Shown here in pieces: positions 1 through 6,658 of a DNA stretch of 14,750 nt. How positions within the stretch are numbered: the first letter of the stretch is position 1; each line of letters starts with the position of its first letter. Both the position numbers and the translations under genes were made by a program. The notes below the pieces were generated by a model that searched no databases, was not told where the DNA came from, and saw only the letters and a list, made by a program, of their open reading frames with translations. The stretch is from the NCBI GenBank assembly GCA_003222835.1, contig QHXE01000067.1, forward strand, positions 1 through 14,750, read 5' to 3'. The DNA comes from Acidobacteriota bacterium. GTDB taxonomy: Bacteria; Acidobacteriota; Blastocatellia; Pyrinomonadales; Pyrinomonadaceae.

Positions 1-357
1 AAGGCGCCATTGGAGATCATCGAGGACACGCCACGTCAGGGCAACGAGCAGTATGACGTTTATTACTTTGCCAGAACTGTTAACGCGGCGCGCACCGGAC
101 AGGAAGCGGGCAGTAGTCCCGACTTTCACTTCGCAGTCAACGGCAAGCCGGCAAAGGTTCCTGACAACTCCTATTTTGTGATGGGTGACGATCGCGACAA
201 TAGTCTGGATAGCCGAGCCTGGGGCTTTGTTCCTCGCGATTTGATTATTGGCCGGGCCATGTTCGTCTACTGGTCTTACGACGAAACCCAACCGTTTGGA
301 CCGATTGAATTTTTCACCAATACGCGGTGGCGCCGCACGGGAACGATGGTGAGATGA
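1..357 (+). CDS. lepB: Signal peptidase I, C-terminal part (5' end outside window)
   Basis: Type I signal peptidase, the membrane-bound serine protease that removes signal peptides from exported proteins on the outer face of the inner membrane. The frame is open from base 1, so only the last ~118 residues are present. The diagnostic conserved box is clear: GDDRDNSLDSRAWG, followed by VPRDLIIGRAMFVYWS, which matches the last conserved region of the S26 family. The catalytic Ser and Lys boxes and the N-terminal membrane anchor would lie upstream and are not visible. The segment before the box is rich in polar residues and somewhat long, as is usual in the variable domain II. The product ends in a basic tail (TRWRRTGTMVR) and stops at TGA 355-357. 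The symbol is given on family membership only; genomes of this kind often carry more than one copy. Confidence 0.93.
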   Translation, partial: KAPLEIIEDTPRQGNEQYDVYYFARTVNAARTGQEAGSSPDFHFAVNGKPAKVPDNSYFVMGDDRDNSLDSRAWGFVPRDLIIGRAMFVYWSYDETQPFGPIEFFTNTRWRRTGTMVR

Positions 358-370
358 CATCGGGCGCAGA

Positions 371-507
371 TCATTTTCCATTTGTCATTTGACATCTTTC
401 AATTGCCATTTATGAAGGCTTTCTCCGTTTAGAATGGGGGACTTGTCCTATCCCCCGGCGGACAGGTCCCCTATCTAAACTGAACGGTTCTGACAAATGG
501 AAAATGA
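371..507. repeat. Palindromic intergenic element with 17-bp perfect terminal inverted repeats
   Basis: The left end TCATTTTCCATTTGTCA (371-387) is exactly the reverse complement of TGACAAATGGAAAATGA (491-507). Inside lies a second inverted repeat, GTTTAGA (427-433) with TCTAAAC (474-480), which continues inwards as GGGGACTTGTCC against GGACAGGTCCCC and forms a long hairpin with a short C-rich loop. The right terminus contains the ATG of the YihY gene (504-506). The tail CGGTTCTGACA (485-495) recurs at 6641-6651. Nested arms without an ORF fit a small non-autonomous (MITE- or REP-like) element. The inner hairpin could also end lepB transcription, but no T-run follows. Confidence 0.75.
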
Positions 508-1373
508 ATCTTTTCTCAAAAGACTTTCTGATGCGCGTCTGGGCGAGGGCCGATGATGACGAGCTCTTGGGTCGCTCTGCGCAGTTATCCTACTATTTCC
601 TGCTCGCTCTCTTTCCGCTGCTGCTTTTTCTCATCACGCTATTTGGTTATTTCAACGGGGCCGGATCGCATCTTCGGCGTCGGCTGATTGCATATCTTGG
701 CGACGTCATGCCGGCCTCCGCGCTTAAACTTGTCACGGCGACGATTGATGAAGTCACCCAGGCCCGCGGCGGCGGCAAACTGTCGGTCGGTTTATTGCTG
801 GCGTTATGGGCTTCGTCCAGCGGCGTGAATGCTATCAGTCAATCGCTCAACGCGGCGTATGACGTGCGCGAGACGCGGCCATGGTGGAAGGTGCGGCTGA
901 TTTCGATAGTACTGACGGTGGCATTATCAGTCTTAATAATTTCTGCTTTGCTGATTGTGCTCTATGGCGGACGGTTTGGCCATTTCGTCGCCGCGCTGAT
1001 CCATGAGGGAGGCGCCTTCTCGATCGTCTGGAGAGTTCTGCAATTTCCGATCGCGCTTATTTTTGTCTTCGTCACCTTCGACCTCATTTATCGCTTTGCG
1101 CCGAATGTGAAAGGACCAGGACGAGACTCGCATTTGCCGGCATCCGATTTTCGCCGTCGTTGGTTGTCGCCCGGCGTGGTGGTAGCCGTGGTTCTATGGT
1201 TGCTGGTGTCACTGGGATTTCGTCTCTATCTTCACTTCTTCAACTCTTATAGTGCGACGTATGGCTCACTCGGCGCATTGATCGTTTTGATGCTGTGGTT
1301 TTATCTCACGGGGACAGCGATCCTTCTGGGAGCGGAAATAAATTGCGAGTTAGAAAGTAAGTCATCAAACTAA
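504..1373 (+). CDS. YihY/virulence factor BrkB family inner-membrane protein
   Basis: Integral membrane protein of the YihY/BrkB (formerly 'ribonuclease BN') family, 289 residues, the usual family length. Six hydrophobic segments are visible at about residues 29-50, 93-110, 131-155, 176-198, 221-242 and 255-277. Family signatures include SAQLSYYFLLALFPLLLFL near the N-terminus, the middle stretch WASSSGVNAISQSLNAAYD, the RFAPNVK loop, and the C-terminal YGSLGALIVLMLWFYLTG with GAEIN. The molecular role is not firmly established; transport or envelope functions have been proposed, and the ribonuclease assignment is regarded as wrong. The ATG at 504 gives the standard N-terminus (MNLFSKDF) but has no Shine-Dalgarno sequence and sits inside the right arm of the palindromic element 371-507; an in-frame ATG at 531 is the only near alternative. 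It is probably transcribed alone, with a hairpin at 1448-1476 as likely terminator. Confidence 0.9.
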   Translation: MNLFSKDFLMRVWARADDDELLGRSAQLSYYFLLALFPLLLFLITLFGYFNGAGSHLRRRLIAYLGDVMPASALKLVTATIDEVTQARGGGKLSVGLLLALWASSSGVNAISQSLNAAYDVRETRPWWKVRLISIVLTVALSVLIISALLIVLYGGRFGHFVAALIHEGGAFSIVWRVLQFPIALIFVFVTFDLIYRFAPNVKGPGRDSHLPASDFRRRWLSPGVVVAVVLWLLVSLGFRLYLHFFNSYSATYGSLGALIVLMLWFYLTGTAILLGAEINCELESKSSN

Positions 1374-1447
1374 GAATCCTGCGTCCATTCTATCTTCCTA
1401 GTTCACATCTCACTTTTAATTTGATTTTTCGTTCCTGCTTCAAGTTC

Positions 1448-1476
1448 GAGAACGATGCATTCACTCGTTCTCTTTT
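1448..1476 (+). terminator. Possible Rho-independent terminator after the YihY gene
   Basis: GAGAACGA (1448-1455) pairs perfectly with TCGTTCTC (1465-1472) across a 9-base loop and is followed directly by TTTT (1473-1476). It lies about 75 bases after the yihY stop and about 115 bases before the next gene. The stem is only half G+C and the T-run is short, so efficiency is uncertain. Confidence 0.45.
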
Positions 1477-1591
1477 CAAGCGAGAGTCCACTTCGACAGT
1501 TAGGAACGCCGCGCCTCTGTGACGGCATGGACTTTGCTGTCTCATCCATTCCAGTTGATTAGAGTGTTCTAAGAAAGGACGGTGCTATGAG

Positions 1592-1741
1592 ATGCTTTGG
1601 ACAATTTTGCTGATATTGCTGGTTTTGTGGTTGTTGGGTTTTGTAAGCGGAATTGCTGGTAACTTGATTCATCTCTTGCTACTGGTGGCGCTGGTTGTGC
1701 TGGTCATCCAGTTGATAACCGGTCGCCGCGTGGCAATCTAG
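1592..1741 (+). CDS. Lmo0937/DUF5670-like small hydrophobic protein (49 aa)
   Basis: A 49-residue protein beginning MLWTILLILLVLWLLGFV and ending TGRRVAI. It is almost wholly hydrophobic, with two short membrane segments (about residues 4-20 and 25-42) separated by SGIAGN, and a basic Arg-Arg end. This pattern, starting MLWTI, with a WLLG turn and an (R/G)RRV ending, matches the Lmo0937 family (DUF5670) of small membrane proteins whose function is unknown. An AAAGGA motif at 1574-1579 precedes the ATG by 12 bases. The gene heads a run of three closely spaced plus-strand genes with CsbD-like and BON proteins, types often found among envelope or osmotic-stress genes, which supports it being real despite its size. 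The link to stress is inferred from neighbours. Confidence 0.8.
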   Translation: MLWTILLILLVLWLLGFVSGIAGNLIHLLLLVALVVLVIQLITGRRVAI

Positions 1742-1798
1742 CTGTGACGGAGCGCGAGGTTACGGAAAGATTTATGAGCGAACAAGGGGAGGGAAGCA

Positions 1799-2011
1799 AT
1801 GCGATACGAAGACGAACTTAAAGGGAAAGGCAAGCAGGTGAAAGGCGCCGCGAAAGAAAAACTTGGTAAGTTGACGGGCGATCCCAACCTGCGACAGCGA
1901 GGCACAAACGAAAGGGTTGAAGGAAAGGTCCAGGAGAAAGTTGGCAAGGCCCGACGCAAAGTAGGCGAGGCCGTTGAAGATCTGGGCGAACGGATCGCCA
2001 GCAAACGGTGA
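1799..2011 (+). CDS. CsbD-like small stress protein
   Basis: A 70-residue, highly charged protein of the CsbD-like family: small, hydrophilic, presumably cytoplasmic and largely helical. It contains the family pattern ELKGKGKQVKGAAKEKLGKL near the N-terminus and a second Lys/Glu-rich copy of the same theme (VEGKVQEKVGKARRKVGEAVEDLGERI). In Bacillus, CsbD belongs to the sigma-B general stress regulon and the E. coli relative YjbJ is abundant under stress; the biochemical role is unknown. The ATG at 1799 follows a purine-rich GGGAGGGAAG Shine-Dalgarno region at good spacing. It lies 57 bases after the DUF5670-like gene and 48 bases before the BON lipoprotein, so co-transcription is likely. Confidence 0.9.
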   Translation: MRYEDELKGKGKQVKGAAKEKLGKLTGDPNLRQRGTNERVEGKVQEKVGKARRKVGEAVEDLGERIASKR

Positions 2012-2059
2012 TGCTGGCGATTCATTCCTTTATTCCCTTTATGAGAGGAGGAAGCGAAG

Positions 2060-2566
2060 ATGAAAACGAAACTAATGCTGTTGCCGGCAGCGGTCGCGAC
2101 ACTCGTCTTAGGCGTGGCTGCTTGTAACACGAACATGAACATGAACGAGAACGCTAACGCCAGAGCGCCCGCAAACGCGAACATGGCCACTCCCCGAGCT
2201 GAAGCCACGAAACCGGCGACAGGCCGCGGACAATATACTGAGGAGCAAGCTCGCGAAGAGCGTGAGAAGGCCAAGGCGAATAAGGAAACGATTGGCCAAT
2301 CGCTCGACGACGCTTGGATTCATACCAAGATCGTGGCCAAGCTGATCGGTGACACGAAGACGCCAGAGAGAAATATCAACGTCGACGTGGTGGAAGGCGC
2401 TGTTACTTTGCGTGGAAGTGTCGATACCGCCGAGGCGAAGACTGAGGCGGAGCGTATCGCTAAAGAAACCGAGGGCGTCACAAAGGTAAATGACCAGCTT
2501 AAGGTGGTGGCGACAAACAAACCTGTGAAGAACGCCAACACAAGCAAGGGCAAGCCAAGCTACTAA
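2060..2566 (+). CDS. BON-domain lipoprotein, Asn-rich N-terminus
   Basis: A 168-residue predicted lipoprotein. A type II signal peptide (MKTKLMLLPAAVATLVLG) ends in the lipobox VAAC, giving Cys22 as the lipidated residue. A low-complexity linker follows, rich in Asn, Met and Ala (residues 23-45), then a charged helical stretch (about 58-76) and one BON domain (about 83-151) with the usual pattern: a helix DDAWIHTKIVAKL, strands INVDVVEGAVTLRGSV, a helix EAKTEAERIAKETEGV and a final strand VNDQLKVV. BON domains bind phospholipid or membrane surfaces, as in OsmY and DolP, so an envelope-protective role is plausible. Translation should be strong, with AGAGGAGGAA just upstream of the ATG. It closes the small DUF5670-CsbD-BON cassette. 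Confidence 0.9.
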   Translation: MKTKLMLLPAAVATLVLGVAACNTNMNMNENANARAPANANMATPRAEATKPATGRGQYTEEQAREEREKAKANKETIGQSLDDAWIHTKIVAKLIGDTKTPERNINVDVVEGAVTLRGSVDTAEAKTEAERIAKETEGVTKVNDQLKVVATNKPVKNANTSKGKPSY

Positions 2567-2588
2567 AAGGGAATTGAAAATTGAAAAA

Positions 2589-2743
2589 TGCAAATTGCAA
2601 ATTAAGTTCGGAGGACCATAATCGAAGCGAGGGCAGATGGTTGAATGACTTATTAGACGCCAATCACATGCTCCCTATCCTGGCCTAAAAACTTGCGCTG
2701 ATAGACGGTTGATGTGAGTGGCAGGTCTAATTTGCGATTTGCA
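2589..2743. repeat. Inverted AT-rich repeat pair in the gap before the MerR-TPR gene
   Basis: TGCAAATTGCAAATTA (2589-2604) faces TAATTTGCGATTTGCA (2728-2743); as inverted repeats they match at 15 of 16 positions. The left arm is extended outwards by related units (GAATTGAAAATTGAAAAA, 2571-2588). The 123-base interior has no convincing ORF. Size and arm composition resemble the elements at 371-507 and 8951-9103, but the unit is CAAATTGC rather than CAAATGAC, so this is a relative rather than a copy. Confidence 0.55.
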
Positions 2744-2817
2744 GTGTCTTGCTTAAAAATATTTCTTGAAGATTTGATTCCCAAAGCCGCGACTTTTCGT
2801 GTACGCTTGTAGACCGC

Positions 2818-3639
2818 ATGAGCGAAAAGATTCGCAAGGTCCTCTCGTTTCCGTCGCCGGTTCCTGCGAAGGCGGACTACCAACGCGTCAAATCAAGTTA
2901 TTCGCTTCGCGAAATCAAACAGATGTTTGGTTTGAGCGAGCGCACCGTGCGTCGCTGGACTGAAAACGGAATCATTCAAGGCACGCCCATCGGTGACAGT
3001 GCAGACTTCACTTACGACTTTCAGGCGCTCACTCTGTTTCGACGGGTGCGCGAAATGCGCGGGCAAGGTCTAACCATCAAGCAGATCGAGGCGGAGCTGC
3101 AAGGCCAGATGAGTTTATTCCGGCCCGTGGGCGGCCAGGTTGCCCGGTTGCTGACGCCTTTCGAGGAAGCGCTGCTGCTGCACGAACAGAGTGACGAGAA
3201 GGCAGCGGAGTTTTATCTCGAAGCGATCAATGAAGGCGATAACATCGCCGAAGCTTACTGCAATCTGGGAATCATCGAGTTGGAGCGCGGCAAAACGATG
3301 GGCGCGCTCGAGAATTTCACCCAGTCGCTGAAACACGATCCACGTCACGTCGAAGCGCATTACAATCTCGCCAATCTCTATTACGACGCCGGCGATTTTC
3401 CCCTCGCGCGCTTGCACTACGAAGCCGCTGCCCAAATCGAGCCCAACTTCTCGCTGGTCTATTACAATCTCGCCCTGGTCTATCACCGCTTGAATAATGT
3501 GCCCGCGGCCACACAATCTCTCAACCGATATAAAGAGCTGGAACCCAGTGACGAAGAGATCGAACTAGTCGATCAACTCTTGAAGGCCATGGATGTGGGC
3601 CGACCCGGAACTGACTTTGGTGTCGAGTCCGGTCGCTGA
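2818..3639 (+). CDS. MerR-type HTH regulator fused to tetratricopeptide repeats
   Basis: A 273-residue protein with two parts. Residues about 28-97 are a MerR-type winged helix-turn-helix: YSLREIKQMFGLSERTVRRW, then a wing, DFQALTLFRRVREMRGQGLT and an IKQIEAEL helix. Residues about 110-245 hold three to four TPR units; the three clear ones carry the pattern AYCNLGIIELERG, HYNLANLYYDAGD and VYYNLALVYHRLN, each ending near a Pro. The classic MerR effector domain and its Cys metal ligands are absent, so the TPR array probably serves as the protein-interaction or oligomerisation module. The first 27 residues are likely disordered. It is probably a cytoplasmic DNA-binding regulator; the target is unknown. 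The ATG at 2818 has no good ribosome site, but it gives a full HTH. The stop lies 13 bases before the broken oxidoreductase. Confidence 0.85.
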   Translation: MSEKIRKVLSFPSPVPAKADYQRVKSSYSLREIKQMFGLSERTVRRWTENGIIQGTPIGDSADFTYDFQALTLFRRVREMRGQGLTIKQIEAELQGQMSLFRPVGGQVARLLTPFEEALLLHEQSDEKAAEFYLEAINEGDNIAEAYCNLGIIELERGKTMGALENFTQSLKHDPRHVEAHYNLANLYYDAGDFPLARLHYEAAAQIEPNFSLVYYNLALVYHRLNNVPAATQSLNRYKELEPSDEEIELVDQLLKAMDVGRPGTDFGVESGR

Positions 3640-3652
3640 TTTCCTTCGTCCA

Positions 3653-4764
3653 ATGCAAGTCTCCAAGGGGCAAAACATCGATGTGGTAGTGATTGGCGCC
3701 GGTGTGTACGGCGCGTGGATCGCTTATGAACTTCAGCGATCCGGAAAGCGAGTCATCCTGATCGATGCTCACGGTACCGGACACAGCCGTTCCAGCTCCG
3801 GTGGGGAATCGCGCATCATACGCATGGGCTATGGCGCCGATGAAATCTACACGCGTTCGGCGCAGCGGTCTTTGCAGCTCTGGAAAGAGTTGTCTGCTAA
3901 AGCGGGCGAGAACCTGTTTCGGCCAACCGGAATTTTGTGGCTGGCGCATGAAGACGATCCGTATCCGGTCCAGAGCGCTGAGACTCTGAACCGTCTGGGA
4001 ATTCGCTTTGAGGAATTAACTGCTGCGGAAGTCGCTCGACGTTATCCACAGCTCGGATTCGATCGGATCTCGTGGGCGATGTTTGAGCCGGACAGCGGAG
4101 TATTGACGGCCCGCCGCGCGGTGCAGGCAGTGGTGCGCGAAGCGATTAGTAACGGCATCGAATATTTGCTGGACTCCGAGAGCGCATCTTAGCCGCGACT
4201 TATGTTTTCGCTTGTGGAGCATGGCTGCCGAAAATGTTTCCCGGTCTATTAGCTGATCGGATTCACCCAACACGCCAGGAAGTCTTTTTCTTCGGCGCCC
4301 CGGCAGGTGACTGTCGTTTCACCATGCCGGCTTTACCTACCTGGATCGACTTCGAGGACGAAGCTTACGGTCTGCCGGATCTTGAGGGACGCGGCGTGAA
4401 GATCGCGATTGATCGGCACGGACCAAGATTCGATCCCGAGAGTGGCAACCGGGTAGTTACTCCTGAAGGTTTGCTTGAAGTACGTCAATATCTAGCTAGA
4501 CGTTTACCGGAATTGAGAAATGCGCCGGTTACGGAAACGCGTGTTTGTCAATACGAGAACACGTCAAACGGCGACTTCCTCATCGATGTTCATCCGGATT
4601 TTGAAAATGTCTGGCTGGTCGGCGGCGGCTCGGGCCATGGCTTCAAGCATGGGCCAGTCGTAGGCGAGTATGTCGCTGCCAGAATAGATGGTAAGAGCGA
4701 AGGAAGCGAAGCGCGATTTAGTCTGGCGACCAAGGCCTTTCACCAACAACGAACGGTTTATTAA
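3653..4764 (+). pseudogene. Broken FAD-dependent amine oxidase (sarcosine/N-methyltryptophan oxidase family, DAO fold)
   Basis: The two halves of one flavoprotein lie in different frames. The 5' half (3653-4192) has the Rossmann motif VVVIGAGVYGAWIAYEL (GxGxxG at residues 15-20) and SSSGGESRIIRMGYG, typical of the monomeric sarcosine oxidase family, then stops at TAG 4190-4192. The 3' half is in the frame that ends at TAA 4762-4764; read back from its first ATG (4234) this frame gives [15 protein letters not shown], the expected continuation. It also keeps the Cys of [18 protein letters not shown], the position of covalent FAD attachment in the family, and [19 protein letters not shown]. By comparison with N-methyltryptophan oxidase, some 15-20 residues of a variable strand region are missing at the junction (about 4175-4190). 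A deletion that also shifted the frame therefore explains it better than a single-base read error. An ATG at 3593 is in frame but overlaps the MerR-TPR gene; 3653 fits the family N-terminus better. Confidence 0.8.
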
Positions 4765-4771
4765 GAGAGAT

Positions 4772-4812
4772 GCGGGCAGGATGCCCGCGTACCGCCGACA
4801 CGGATGTCGGCG
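4772..4812. terminator. Tandem GC-rich hairpins between convergent genes
   Basis: Two adjacent perfect hairpins: GCGGGCA (4772-4778) with TGCCCGC (4782-4788) around a 3-base loop, and CGCCGACA (4793-4800) with TGTCGGCG (4805-4812) around CGGA. They occupy the 58-base gap between the 3' end of the oxidoreductase pseudogene (+) and the 3' end of the FHA-GAF-phosphatase gene (-). Position and symmetry fit a bidirectional transcription stop; neither strand has a T-run, so it could equally be a dispersed palindromic repeat. Confidence 0.5.
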
Positions 4813-4822
4813 CTCCAGGTCC

Positions 4823-6547
4823 CTAACTCGCGGCTGCGGCGGCGATTTCAGTAGCTTCGGCCAGGCGCTTAACAATCACCAGCGTGATGTCATCGGCGGC
4901 GGGCGTGCCCTGGCAGAATTTTGTGAGGGCAGATTCGATGCGGTCGCGTATGCCGCTTGCTGAAGTATCGAGGTTGCGCGCTACTACTTCGTAAAGACGC
5001 GTGGCGCCGAATTCTTCGCCGCTGGGATTCACAGCTTCGGAAACTCCATCCGAATAGATCACCAGCACGTCGCCGGGATAAAGCTTCGTACGTCCTTCTC
5101 GAAAATCCGCATCCGCCAGAATACCCAGCGGCAAACCTCCGGAAGCAAGTTGTTCCATCGTGCCGCCGGCGTGAACAATTAACGGTGGATTATGGCCGGC
5201 GTTCAAGAAAGCGAGCGCGCCATTCTTAGGATCGAGTTCGGCATAGAAGAGCGTGACGAATCGATTCGGCGGAATGCTTTCAACCAAATAGCGATTCACC
5301 GCGCCGATCGTCTTCACTATAGAGTCATTCGCGTCGGCCTGCGCATGTACAGCAGCGTGCAGCGATGACATTAATAACGCGGCCGCCGTGCCTTTACCGG
5401 AAACGTCTCCCAGCGCGACGATCAGGTTGCCACCTTCACGCTCGATGAAATCATAATAATCGCCGCCGATCTCATAGCAGGGAAAGCTGATGCCCTGCAA
5501 TTCATACCCAGCCACTTGCGGCGCCTTCGACGGGAGGAACCGCTGTTGAATCTCGCTGGCAACTTGCTGCTCGCGTTCGAGTCGTTCGCGCTCGATCTGC
5601 TCTTCGGTCAGACGAGCGTTCTCGACGCGAATTGCCGCCACCGAAGCCAGCGTCGTCAACAGCTTCAAATGATCTCCGGTGAAACGACTATCCGCCAGAG
5701 GCGAGTCGGCGTAAATGATCCCGAAAACGTTGGCGCCGACTCCGAGGGGCACAGCCAGCACGGAACGCACGCCTTGCAGCATGACAGTGCCGCCGGCAAA
5801 TCGCGGATCAGCCTGCGCGTCAGAGGTCAGCACCGATTTGCCGTTTGCCACCACTTCGTCAATTACGGAGCGGCTGATGCGAATCTCGCCGACTTCGCCG
5901 ACGCGATCCCGCAAGCGCGCCACGGCAACCTTCAGTTCGGTGTTCTTGTGGTCGCGCATCATGACCATGCAGCGATCGGCGGGGACTGCTTCGAACACCA
6001 GTGAAACGATGTCCTCCAGAGTCTGATGTAGAGTTGTGGAAGCCAACAGCGTGACCCCGACTTTGCTGATCAGCGCCAGCAGATCGCTCTGTTTCGCGGG
6101 ATGCCGAGCCGTGGCGTCGTCGGATTGTGTGCGCGCGCCTTCGATCGCCTCGAACAGGCCCGAAGTCGTGCGATCGGCCGATGAAAGTGCGATGGTGGCT
6201 TCGGGAATCGACGCCGAATTGTCGGTGATCATCGTCGCCCCGCTGCTGAGCGGAAACGGACTGTCGTTGAAGATGATCTCGGTCTCGCCAATCTGGATGC
6301 GCCCCCCACGCGTCAACGTTACCGTCTTTTCGAGGACCGTGCCGTTGTAAAGCGTGCCGTTAGCCGATCCCAGATCCTGGAGAAAGTATTCATCTCCCTC
6401 GCTGCGCACTTCGGCATGCACACGCGACGCGAACGGGTCAGGAATGCACAGATCGTTACGCGCCGAGCGGCCAATGGTGACGCGCAGGCGGTTGATCGGA
6501 AAATGCTCGGCGGCGCGATCCGGATATTTGACAATCAACTCAGCCAT
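4823..6547 (-). CDS. FHA-GAF-SpoIIE (PP2C-type) Ser/Thr phosphatase
   Basis: A 574-residue cytosolic signalling protein with three domains. An N-terminal FHA domain (about 1-95) binds phospho-Thr peptides and shows GR at 26-27, SRVH at 41-44 and DLGSANGT at 58-65. A GAF sensor domain (about 165-310) ends in ENARL, followed by a charged coiled segment (310-335) that starts the linker SEIQQRFLPSKAPQVAGYEL. A SpoIIE/RsbU-type PPM phosphatase domain (about 340-562) has the metal-binding acids in place: D363 in GGDYYDF, D381 in GDVSGKG, D500 in YSDG and D553 in DDITLVI. No membrane segment is visible. RsbU-type enzymes dephosphorylate STAS anti-anti-sigma factors, but no STAS or anti-sigma gene is nearby. 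The adjacent kinase and FHA genes make a role opposing that kinase an alternative (inference). It is the last gene of the minus-strand block. Confidence 0.93.
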   Translation of the reverse strand: MAELIVKYPDRAAEHFPINRLRVTIGRSARNDLCIPDPFASRVHAEVRSEGDEYFLQDLGSANGTLYNGTVLEKTVTLTRGGRIQIGETEIIFNDSPFPLSSGATMITDNSASIPEATIALSSADRTTSGLFEAIEGARTQSDDATARHPAKQSDLLALISKVGVTLLASTTLHQTLEDIVSLVFEAVPADRCMVMMRDHKNTELKVAVARLRDRVGEVGEIRISRSVIDEVVANGKSVLTSDAQADPRFAGGTVMLQGVRSVLAVPLGVGANVFGIIYADSPLADSRFTGDHLKLLTTLASVAAIRVENARLTEEQIERERLEREQQVASEIQQRFLPSKAPQVAGYELQGISFPCYEIGGDYYDFIEREGGNLIVALGDVSGKGTAAALLMSSLHAAVHAQADANDSIVKTIGAVNRYLVESIPPNRFVTLFYAELDPKNGALAFLNAGHNPPLIVHAGGTMEQLASGGLPLGILADADFREGRTKLYPGDVLVIYSDGVSEAVNPSGEEFGATRLYEVVARNLDTSASGIRDRIESALTKFCQGTPAADDITLVIVKRLAEATEIAAAAAS

Positions 6548-6563
6548 GGATGATTTTCTCTAG

Positions 6564-6651
6564 AAATGCCAAATGAAAAATGGTCCGGCGCATCCACCAC
6601 CCCAAGCGAACTGCCCGCTTTGGGGACCCCGGTCCGCTCGCGGTTCTGACA
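6564..6651. repeat. Intergenic repeat remnant with hairpin, related to the 8951-9103 element
   Basis: This 111-base gap holds an AT-rich unit AAATGCCAAATGAAAAATGG (6564-6583) and a GC-rich tail, CCGGTCCGCTCGCGGTTCTG (6629-6648) followed by ACA. The tail resembles the outer arm CCGGTCGCTACCGCTCG at 9094-9110 and contains CGGTTCTGACA, also seen at 485-495. Between them CCCCAAGCG (6600-6608) pairs with CGCTTTGGGG (6616-6625) with one bulge. It looks like a one-armed or decayed copy. The hairpin lies 34 bases after the RDD gene on the minus strand and may slow transcription there, but no T-run follows. Confidence 0.5.
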
Positions 6652-6658
6652 CGAAGCC

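Noticed and set aside
933..1133. Small minus-strand frame inside the YihY gene
   Set aside because: It is antisense to membrane segments of a clear YihY/BrkB protein and shows no domain or ribosome site.
2108..2593. Minus-strand open frames over the BON lipoprotein
   Set aside because: The plus strand encodes a signal peptide, lipobox and BON domain with a strong ribosome site; the antisense frames are shadows.
4180..4240. Programmed frameshift joining the two halves of the oxidoreductase
   Set aside because: There is no slippery heptamer or following structure, and sequence expected by the family is missing at the junction, so deletion with frame loss is the better reading.
5516..6004. A 162-codon open frame on the plus strand
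   Set aside because: It is antisense to the GAF and phosphatase linker region of the FHA-GAF-SpoIIE gene, has no ribosome site and no domain.
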